From Polydrusus tereticollis (taxonomy: Eukaryota; Arthropoda; Insecta; Coleoptera; Curculionidae): a DNA stretch of 64,000 nucleotides. Within the stretch, counting starts at the first letter, position 1. Each line of letters starts with the position of its first letter. Under the pieces are notes generated by a model. That model saw nothing but the letters and a program-made list of their open reading frames with translations, did not search any database and had not been told where the DNA came from. The DNA is taken from positions 21,712,876-21,776,875 of the forward strand of contig OY987336.1 of assembly GCA_963920685.1 (NCBI GenBank), given 5' to 3'. The position numbers were made by a program, and so were the translations under genes. Below, piece after piece: positions 55,461 through 64,000 of the stretch.

Positions 55461-57159
55461 AGCTGACGTAAAAGTATTGGTTTTAGTCGCAAATAAATTC
55501 TGAAATTATTGCATTTTACTCTCCAGGGTGACTATTTTCTTAAGTTGTGTTGTGGTGTTCTAATGCATCCATTATCATGTCATAAGTTTTAAAAGATAAA
55601 GTGGAATGACCGTGTGCTACTTTTGATGTCATCGATATAGAGCAAGTTTTCGAAAATATTGTTGTTTCTTCAGGAACAAGACATCAAAATTTTGCAATAA
55701 AAGCTCTTTGAAACTGTTTCGAATTTCTGAAATCGGAATATTTCGAATGGTTTCGCTAATTCGGTCTTTTAGGAGATCTTAATTAAGTCAATTCTGCTTA
55801 GAGAAAACGTTTTACCTTCTTGGTTTGCAATTTTCATGTTGTCACTTTAAGCAGGCATTTTTTTTAAATTTAAGTTTTATATTGAGTTTAATACTTAATT
55901 TAGATTTTACCACTTTGCCATAGTGTTCTTTTTTTACTTTTACAGATATTTGAATTAATCAGTACTAGTTGCCGTCGGTTTGGCAGGAAAGGGTTTAAAG
56001 AAAGGCAATGAAACGGCAGTCTGGTTAACAACTGGCTTTATTTTGTATTTTTTTATGATAAGGCACAGCATTGCAGGATTAATGCTTTATGATGCTCTGC
56101 GAGCGGTGCGTGAGCGCAGGAAACGATTCACGTTGATCTTGAATCTTTAAAGATTATACTCGTTGGGGAACACGGCCTCAGGGAGGTCGTTCCAGAGTGA
56201 TGACGTTCTTCAGATGAAAGAATTTTTCGACAGTGTCGTTCGAGGGACACTAAGCTGAACCACGTAGGGTTGGGCCGCAGTGGCTCGTCGTATATTTCTA
56301 CCATGCACCGCTGCAGCGCTGTGGGTGGAATCAAGCGGGCAACCTCAGTTGAGCACTTGCCATGAAAATATTTGCAAAGTAGACTCAAGTCGCCAACCTG
56401 CCTTCGATGTTCAAGGCTTTCCAGGTTTTTTTTAGACTATGGTCACCGATCAAGCGAATAGCTCTTCTTTAAATGGAATCTAGCAATCTCAGGGTATGTT
56501 TAGGAGCAGAGCCCCAAATATGCGAACAGAACTTCAGCGATGGCCGAATTTGGCCTTTATAGAGCATCAAAAGTTGTTGGGGTGTATAGAGGTTCTAAAT
56601 TCGGAAAGAACTGCAAGCTTCTGCGAGGCTGCCTTAGCAATTTAGCAATGGCCGCAACGTGACTATGCCAAGACATGTGACTATCCAAATTGACGTCCAA
56701 TAAATGTATCAGGGTTTTATCAGCGTTAAATTCTACTTGGTTACTGTCACCCCAAGACAGAATTTCTTCCAGGTCTTTGTTGAGATGTGAGACCTCTTGC
56801 TGGTTATAGAGATAAAAGATTAAACAAGTGTGCTGTCCTCAGTGAAAGTATATGTACGATTTTTAGTTTTTTCCAAAAGATCGTTAATGTATAGTAAAAG
56901 GAGGGGGGTGACGATATAGAACCTTGAGGGACTGGTGTTGATGTTAAATGTGTCAAAAGGAAATCCGTCCATCGCCACTCGCAGAGAACGGCCTTTAAGA
57001 AAGCTTGACAGCCATGAACAAAATTGAACTGACATTCCGCATGCTCTCACTTTAGTTAGGAGCCCCTCATGCCATACTCGGTCAAAAGACTTGGAAATGT
57101 CCAGTGCTACCGCCCGGGACTCCCCATGATGTTCTATTGTGTTACTCCAAACGTGAGTA
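55116..57159 (-). repeat. Tandem duplication of LINE M sequence, copy 2
   Basis: 2044 bp, keeps the 180 bp lost from copy 1. Its right edge continues without a break into the upstream RT of LINE M, so copy 2 is probably the parental one. Confidence 0.9.
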
Positions 57160-58516
57160 ACATACGCGAGAAGGTCTCATGTTGATCCAGACTTACGGAA
57201 TCCATTCTGGCGGTCACTAATAATGTTAAAGCCTTCCAGGTACTTTAATAATTTTTCGTTGATGGCCTTGTCCATAACTTTTGATACAACCGAAAGCAAT
57301 GCGACTGGACGATAGTTGTTTGGCAATGTCTTCTTGCCTTTTTTGGGTATGGGCTGGACTCAGTTTTCCAGCAAGAAGGAAATAGTCCTTTTTATAAGAT
57401 AAGTTAAAAAGCCTACAAAATACCGGTGCTAATTCGTCAGCGCATGTCCTAATTACGATGACTGAAATATCGTCAGGACCAGAAGCTTTTTTGGTGTCAA
57501 GACTCCTGAAGATTCGTTGAACATGGCGGTGCCGGAAAATAATCTCGAGCATTCTCGATTCTACAGGGGAAATGTGCGATGGAATTCTTCCCTGAAAATT
57601 AACCGTTGAATGTGAAAAAAATAGTTCCGCCAGTGAGTTTGCTTTTTCCTGTGCTTTCCGCAATGGTGCTATCAGAACGTGTCAAAGGTGGAATGGTTGA
57701 CTTTGTAAAGTTCTGACTGACGGCCTTAGCTACCGACCAAAATGATCTTGAGCCGTTGGAACATTTAAGAAGTTTGTCTTTGATTCTCTGGTTGTGCATT
57801 TGGTTTATCGTTTGCTTGTATGGGTTTAGAGCGTTAACAAAGATGTTATGATTTTCGGCTGTAGGGTTTTGACGCCATTGTCTGTAGAAATCATTTTTTA
57901 TTTAACAGCTTCTTTGCAATTTTTGGTAAACCGAGGCTTGCTGTTAGAAAGGCACTTTTTTGGGAAAGGAATAAAGGCTTCCATGCCAGTAAGGATAACC
58001 TCCAATACTTCTGTTGTACAGATGGATGACTCATCAGAGGTAAAACAAACGTTCCGCCAAGGAAAGGTTCGAAAATGGTCCTTTAGGTCATCCCACTTAG
58101 CTGATGTATAATGCCAGGTCTTGCGTGGTTTAGAAGGCTGTTCGACACTAATTGGTAGTTTGTTCAGTGCCGAAATAAGGTTGTGGTCAGACGTTCCTGA
58201 CGGAGGCTTTACGGTGACAGTCTACAAGTCGAGATTTCAAGTTAAGAAAATATACAACAAACTAGCAATATCACCATCTTGGTCCGAGTTGGTTCACCTG
58301 CGAATTTGGTGAGACCAGAGCTGATGGCAAAGGATTCGGCTTCGCGACCTTGCTCGTCAGTTGTATTTGAGTATTTGGGCCACTTAACATTATGAACGTT
58401 AAAGTCGCCAAGGATGACAACTTTGGAATTGGGATGGTTGGTTTGCAAAAAGTCGATAGTGTTAGCAAGAGAGGAGAACAAGTCTCTATAATGGGTATCG
58501 CTGGGCGGCCGGTCAA
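56128..58516 (-). pseudogene. LINE M endonuclease and reverse transcriptase (CR1/Daphne-like)
   Basis: Minus strand. Endonuclease end at 58481-58242 (NSKVVILGDFNVHNVKWPKY), connector at 57799-57599 (SFWSVAKAVSQNFTKSTIPP), RT from 57663 (LDTKKASGPDDISVIVIRTC, DELAPVFCRLFNLSY), frameshift around 57360, then KVMDKAINEKLLKYLEG-type sequence, 57050-56820 (FLKGRSLRVAMDGFPFDTF) and the C-terminal tail to 56128. The catalytic box is again degraded. Endonuclease N-terminus is not found. No RNase H. Confidence 0.8.
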
Positions 58517-58639
58517 GGCAGCAGATGAATTTAGTAATTCTCTGAGTTGATATTTTAAACCATATTACATCAAAGTATTATAATGTTACATTTGTATTTA
58601 TAATAAATTACAATGTTGTCACATTTAAAGCAATTTTGC

Positions 58640-59295
58640 TTTACCTGACACTAGTAGTTACTATTCAAGCATTCCGTGTGCGGCTCTGTTTCTGGCGAAC
58701 TGATGGTAACATCTGGTGTACCTCAAGGGTCCCATATAGGCCCAATCGTGTTTCTTCTTTTTATAAACGATGTTCTTTGGTGCTTCGAGAACTTATCCTG
58801 TCTCTCGTATGCGGATGATCTAAAATTCTATTCCGTCGTCTCGTCACATGAATAATTCATTACATTGTCATGTCATTACAAACAGATCTGGACAATTTAG
58901 TTGAGTGGTGTAACGATAACAACTTACAACTTAATGTTACCAAGTGTAAAATCTCGATTTTTTAAATGTACCAATCCTCATAAACAACCATACTCATTCA
59001 ATAATGTGAATTTAGAAGAGGTATCTCATTTTAATGATCTCGGTGTGATTTTTGATTGTAGTTTATCCTTCTCCCTAAACATAGACGGCATTGTTCTGAA
59101 TACTTTTAAATTGTTAGGTTTTATAAAGAGACATACTAGGCACATCCATGACACGAAGGCGCTAAAAGCTCTCTACAACTGTCTGGTTCGTAGTATCTTG
59201 GAATATTGCTCCGTAATTTGGACTCCGTATTATCAATGCCATATAAGTAGGCTTGAACGAGTAGTACAAAACAAGTTTGCAAAATATTTATTATA
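58640..59295 (+). pseudogene. LINE J reverse transcriptase, first part
   Basis: Plus strand, frameshifted: VTSGVPQGSHIGPIVFLLFI, catalytic SYADDLKFYS (about 58805), VSHFNDLGVIFDCSLSF, KALYNCLVRSILEYCSVIW and LERVVQNKFAKYLLY. It breaks off at 59295 where mariner I begins. The continuation is at 63093. Confidence 0.82.
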
Positions 59296-59800
59296 CAGAC
59301 TGTCCATGGATAGGGTTTACAATAGCACAAATGGATGAAAAATTTCATTTTACGGGAAAAAGTCATTATTGATAAAAAGTTTTTCTTGTAAAAAAAATGC
59401 AATTCACGAAGAGAAAATTTTGATTTTTTATACAGGGTTCGAAAAAACTTCAAAAACATGATTTTTCTCCAAGAGTAAACTACCTTTATTTTTTATTTTT
59501 GACCAAGATGCCAACTAGAAAACTGATTTTGAATAACGTTTGTAATCCGAGATTTAAAATAAATCTTCGATTTTTTTAGTTTTTTCAATTTTTAGAGGTA
59601 AATGAAAATTTTGCTGCTTAATAAAAATATTAATATAAAATTTTATTAAACTCTATTTTCATAATGGGTGGTGTGTATGTTATTTTAAATGCATTCCTAC
59701 CATATTCTGTAAAAGCAAGGGATTTTTTTACCTTTTTATTACTTTTCTTTACGTATGGGGCAAATTTGAAGTTGTCAAATAGAATTTGATGTGTTTTGAA

Positions 59801-60871
59801 AATGTTGACCTTAGAACAAAGGGTTTATTTAGTTCAATGTTACGGTGCGGGCGAATGTTCTTACAACTTTGTGATAGAGAAATTTAATCAAAGATTTCCT
59901 AACGTTTACGTCTCAAAAATGGGACTTGATAAATTATTAAGAAAATTTCAGCGAACTGGTTCAGTTTCCAATTTAAAATTTAAAAAAAAAAAACTATGAG
60001 CAGAATGACGCAGCTTCCCTAATCGTATTGCAGTCTGTTGCTGACAATCCTACCCTTTCATTAAGAAACCGAGCTCAAGAACTTGATGTAGTAAAAAAAT
60101 CTCACATTCGGAATATTTTAAAGGCAAACAAAATATTCCCATCTAAGCCAACTTTTAATCAAACGTTGGAAGAAGGAGACGAAGCCAAACGTTTGGATTT
60201 TTGTCTTTGGGCGGAGACAAAATTGTAAGTGGAAACAGTAATTTTCATAAATTTATCATGTTCTCCGATGAATCGACATTTTTAACAAACGGGAAAGTGT
60301 CTTCTGCGTATATTAGATACTGGAGCAAAAATAATCCCCGTTTTAGAATTCCTGCTACAACAAAGTAAATGTCTGGTGTGCGATTTCACATTATGGCATT
60401 ATTGGCCCATACTTTTTTGAAAACACGTGTAACCGTAGGAGTTACCTTGAAATGTTGGAAACATTCTTTTCTGACAACCTAGAAGAATTGCCTCTCCAAT
60501 TTAGGAACGAAATGTACTTTCAACAAGATGGATGCCCTGCGCATTTCGCAATTGAAGTGAGGGAATGGCTTGATAATATATTTGGCCACAGATGGATTGG
60601 TCGGAATGGTCCGGTTCTGTGGCCCCCAAGGAGTCCCGATTTAACTATTTCAGATGCCTATCTTTTGGGGCGCCTCAAACAATTAGTGTACTCCCGTCCA
60701 ATTAAGAACGACGTACAGCTTTTAAAACAGCGAATTGTTAAAGCTGTTCAAACAATTTCCATTGAAGAAATTCGAAGAAGTTTTGGCCACATTCGTTTAC
60801 AGCTGGAAATTACCATGTATTTCCCCTGTGTTGAATATGGAGGGGGGAGGTGTTTGAATAGCAAATTATAA
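59801..60871 (+). pseudogene. Mariner-like transposase of element I
   Basis: Start LTLEQRVYLVQCYGAGECSY. A frame break at an A-run near 59985 is followed by SLRNRAQELDVVKKSHIRNI. Two more breaks near 60220 and 60360 precede the catalytic end. Catalytic positions FSDESTF (about 60270), QQDGCPAH and SPDLTISDAYLLG, with about 36 residues between the last two. All three aspartates are present but three frame breaks make it inactive. Confidence 0.85.
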
Positions 60872-61261
60872 AATCATTATTTGTTGTTATTTTAAGACTT
60901 TGTTGTGATATTTCCGGGGTCATTTCATTTGTGAAATTCAAAATACATATTTCTGGTAACACCACAAATCAGTTTTTGAAATTTTTTGATGCCCCTCTGT
61001 AAGATATAAAGTCATTGATAATGTATGTATTTTGACCGCTAATGCTATCCAAAAAAAATTTTCATTTACCTACCTCTAAAAATTTAAAAAACTAAAAAAC
61101 ATCAAAGATTTATTTTAAATCTCGGATTTAAATTACAAACGTTATTCTAAATAAGTTTTCTAATTGGCATTTTTGTCAAAAATGAAAAATAAAGGTAGTT
61201 TACTCTTGGAGAAAAATCATGTTTTTGAAGTTTTTTCGAACCCTGTATAAAAAATCAAAAT

Positions 61262-61508
61262 ATTCTCTTCGTGAAATGAATGAAAATGAATTCATGTAAA
61301 AATGTTACAAGTATTGTCTGAGGTATTAATACACTACAAAGCTGTTGCTAAATAAAGATTAGATTTAGATATATACTTATTTAAGGTATTTAGTGCACAC
61401 ACAAATCCTATGGATATATTGTGCTCTGGAACATTGTAAAAAAGTTTTGTAACCATTATTGTAAAGTATCTTGGCAAATAAATTTGATTTGATTTGATTT
61501 GATTTGAA
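61262..61508 (+). repeat. LINE 3' end inserted in element I
   Basis: Interrupts the right inverted repeat between TTCGTGAA and GAAGTGCATTTT. Ends in four or five TTTGA repeats after AAATAAA, a CR1-like tail. No coding part. Confidence 0.7.
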
Positions 61509-61617
61509 GTGCATTTTTTTTACAAGCAAAACTTTTTATCAAGAATGATTTTTTCCCGAAAAATGAAATTTTTTATCCATTTGTGCTATTGTAAACCCTA
61601 TCCGTGGACAGTCTGTA

Positions 61618-62671
61618 CAATGAAATGTGGTGGGGTGAGTGGTACTGTGCTGGACGTTTTTGAAAGCTACTTGACTGACCGTTGGCAGTTTGTTAGGGTG
61701 AACGGATGTGTGAGTGAGGGTATGAAAGTGAAAATTGGTGTTCCGCAGGGCACTGTCCTGGGTCCGGTTTTATTTGCGGCCTACATTAATAATTCTCTGC
61801 TTTCTTTGACAATTTCGAGTAAGATTATATCTTATGCTGACGATACCGTTGTTGTATTTAGGGGAAATACATGGTCGGAAGTTCAAGTGACTATTAAAAG
61901 ATATGTATCTGATAAAAAATTGGTTGGATAAATTTCAGCTATCTCTAAACATTGAACAAACAAAGTATATAGCGTTTACAAAAATTAATGTTAATCGTCC
62001 ACATTTCAACTCCATTCTCCATTAGAATTGATAACTTTAGTGATTTGATTCATGAAACAAACTGTGTAAAATATCTAGGTGTATTAATTGATCAAAATTT
62101 GAAATGTGATAGTCAGATTGCCTACTTAAATAAGAGAGTTAAAAAATTGATTTATAAGTTTTATCAAATAAGAGATATATTAAGTAAAGGCCTCTTACTT
62201 TTAGTTTACCGATCATTGGTTGAATCATTGCTGAAGTACGGTATATTGGTTTGGGGTGGACTATACACGAATAACCTTAACAATTTAAACATAGTACAGA
62301 ATTACATTCAAAAAATTATTTTAAAGAAAAACAAACTATACCCTATCAAACTTTTATATCAAGATGGAATATGCAACATCAGATCTCTGTATTTTCATTG
62401 TTTGTGTATCTTCATGTATAGGCAAAATAGGCATCCTATCCTTAGGAATTACATTTCTCATGACACTGTGACCCGAAGTATCACAAGCGGATTACTACAG
62501 TGTCCACAAATTACTTTCAATTGTAGTAAAGAGTTTGTTACATTTCTATTGATCAATGAAATTAAAACTATAAGCAACTACAAAAGATTTTTATATAATT
62601 GTAAATATTTTATTAATGAAAATTTTTATGACATTAATTACCGATTAGTCATTTGCAATGGATTGGTTTAG
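61618..62671 (+). pseudogene. LINE K reverse transcriptase, 5' truncated
   Basis: SGTVLDVFESYLTDRWQFV, IGVPQGTVLGPVLFAAYI, catalytic SYADDTVV (about 61836), frame break near 61925, then CVKYLGVLIDQNLKCDSQI, YRSLVESLLKYGILVWGG and a C-terminal tail ending NGLV. Only the second half of RT is present. Inserted in LINE J; the 3' tail is AAATA repeats near 63068-63100. Confidence 0.83.
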
Positions 62672-63092
62672 TGTATTTTGCTGTCATGTTTGTATCCATA
62701 TATTGAGTAGTGCTATGTACTCTTAAATACTTATGGGAAATTATATGCACAAAACAAGTGTTGACTCACTTAGGTGCATTTCATTTCTTTCTGACTTAGT
62801 TAATTTAATATAACTTAATTTTTAACTACAAATATTTCTGTGATTTAGCTTATTTAAATGTATAGATTACTGAATTCAGTTTATTTGTATAACACTGTAG
62901 CACTCTTGTAAATATTTAGTCCTTCAACAGTTGTCGCAAACTGTATAAATGTCGTCGCAAACCGCAAAAGTATAAATTGTGTTAAATTGTATTACTATAT
63001 GTATTAAATTATAAGTTATAAATATTACTATATTAAATTATGAGTTATAAATAAATATATATAAATAAATACTTTTAACATAAATAAATAAA
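62672..63092 (+). other. LINE K 3' untranslated region
   Basis: AT-rich, ending in TAAATAAATAAATAAAT, the presumed LINE tail. Confidence 0.6.
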
Positions 63093-63345
63093 TAAATAAA
63101 TTCAATTTTCCTTATCATAATGTCTCCTACGAAACTAGACTACTCTTATGTGATCTGAATCTTTTACAACACCGTAGGAGAAAGGCGCTCTTAATATTTC
63201 TCCATAAAACTGTAAACAGTTTGATTAACTGCAATATTCTATTAATTGCAATATTATCTCGTATTCCTGTATGGCGAACTAGGCAATCTGAATTATTTTT
63301 TGAAGAAACTCACAGAACTCACTGCCTTTATTGAAAGACTATTGA
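63093..63345 (+). pseudogene. LINE J C-terminus, second part
   Basis: FNFPYHNVSYETRLLLCDLN, LLQHRRRKALLIFLHKTVNS and RTRQSELFFEETHR continue the RT C-terminal domain broken off at 59295. This indicates that LINE K (with or after element I) split LINE J. Confidence 0.7.
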
Positions 63346-64000
63346 ATAATTATAATACACTTGCCAGATTGTGATGTATTTAGAGTTAGTCTTACCGCCT
63401 TAAAGAGACAATTCGAATCTAAAGTTTTATTCTGTTTTTACGTTTATAGCTTGTGATTTTACAATATTCGTTAATTATGTACCATTTGAAATTTAATTTC
63501 TGCAGTGTATTGTACTGATAAACAAATTAATAAATAAAGATCATCTTCTCTAGTCGCCTTCAACTCCTTCAGAAAGGCGGGTGTAGGGCTGTATAATAAA
63601 TTACCAAATCGGTTGGGCCATTGATTTTTTGTAAATATGTATTTGTTGGTAACACGTGGCGCTCATTCTCAATGTTATTTTTTTTTATAAAGCTGATTAG
63701 AGAAAAATTACCTACAGTGGTTCTTTGTCTGTGCGTCATTACTTGCACGCGAGTAAAGTTTATAAACGTCAAAATTTTCGTGGCTAGCGTTTAAAAAGAA
63801 TAAATAATAACAAATATCCATAGTTACTTGCCGCAAACACGAAAGTACGATATAATGGCTCTGACAAAACCAGTTTATGTGATTAAATTGAATTTTAAGG
63901 CACAGAAAATTAATTTGAAAAAAAATTGACAGATCGAAATGATGACTTTGAAATCAATTGACAACTCGGCTAGAAACTTTTGTCTCTGTCCAGCACGTTA
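63346..64000. other. LINE J 3' region, then no feature
   Basis: To about 63540 probably LINE J 3' untranslated sequence (ends near AATTAATAAATAAAG). From there to the end I see nothing to support as a gene or repeat. Confidence 0.4.

Larger units (their letters stand above)
59296..61615 (+). mobile_element. Mariner-like element I
   Basis: TA at 59294-59295 and 61616-61617. The termini CAGACTGTCCATGGATAGGG and its inverted copy are part of inverted repeats of about 300 bp, including TACAGGGTTCGAAAAAACTT blocks (59432 and 61248). A LINE 3' end (61262-61508) is inserted in the right arm. Confidence 0.85.

Noticed and set aside
63569..63772. Minus-strand ORF near the window end
   Set aside because: It has no recognisable motif, low complexity and no splice or promoter context.
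1..64000. CRISPR arrays, operons or bacterial defence genes
   Set aside because: The repeats are satellites and transposon ends, exons are spliced, and all proteins are of eukaryotic transposon type.

Overview
The window is a stretch of an animal nuclear genome, most likely an insect. The DNA is AT-rich, the few host exons have GT-AG introns, and almost everything else is transposon. The repertoire (mariner-like elements with long terminal inverted repeats, BEL/Pao, Penelope, Jockey- and I-like LINEs, a 5S-derived SINE) and the transposase types resemble beetle or hemipteran genomes, but the sequence does not fix the order or species. I see no complete host gene.

Left part (1-8.5 kb). A 141-bp tandem repeat array is split by a complete, very young LTR retrotransposon (1527-4600). 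Its LTRs are 923 bp, the primer site and polypurine tract abut them, and it has a 4-bp target duplication. The element is only 3.07 kb long and lacks gag, protease and reverse transcriptase. Its single ORF starts inside the LTR, runs through the primer-binding site and ends in a decayed integrase. A diverged solo LTR at 18.6-19.5 kb keeps the same LTR-encoded frame. Two exons of a SWIM zinc-finger gene follow (minus strand), then a Penelope-like fragment with a GIY-YIG nuclease and a hammerhead-ribozyme-like fold.

Middle-left (8.2-19.5 kb). A 159-bp host-type coding exon occurs twice, at 8.25 and 15.8 kb, with homologous flanks, and another spliced exon lies at 17 kb. Between the two copies are a mariner copy (8.8-10.8 kb) and a 3.8-kb composite bounded by about 310-bp inverted repeats. 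The composite holds a second inverted-repeat element, an 880-bp foldback element and apparent host exons on the minus strand.

Centre (19.9-48.8 kb). This is a nest of insertions. A mariner (21251-48843) is split by an I-like LINE (flanked by unusually long direct repeats of about 80 bp) and by a second LINE of CR1/Jockey-like type. That second LINE is itself split by a 5'-truncated Jockey-like LINE (11-bp target duplication), a mariner with an apparently intact intron-containing transposase (TA duplication), and a minus-strand BEL/Pao element (5-bp duplication). The BEL element carries a 5S-rRNA-derived SINE in its gag-pol region and another IS630/Tc1-type transposon in one LTR. Removing the Jockey-like copy and the inner mariner restores the LINE reading frame at both sites, which supports the nesting order.

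Right part (48.8-64 kb). Broken transposons: a mariner transposase fragment, a gag fragment, an RNase H-bearing LINE with an internal deletion, a LINE with a 1.9-2.0-kb tandem duplication of its 3' half plus an ORF1 piece, a LINE interrupted by a mariner and a third LINE, and about 450 bp with nothing recognisable.

All boundaries, duplications and splice sites were read by eye. No database search, alignment or folding program was run, so family names rest on motifs and clade labels for LINEs are tentative.
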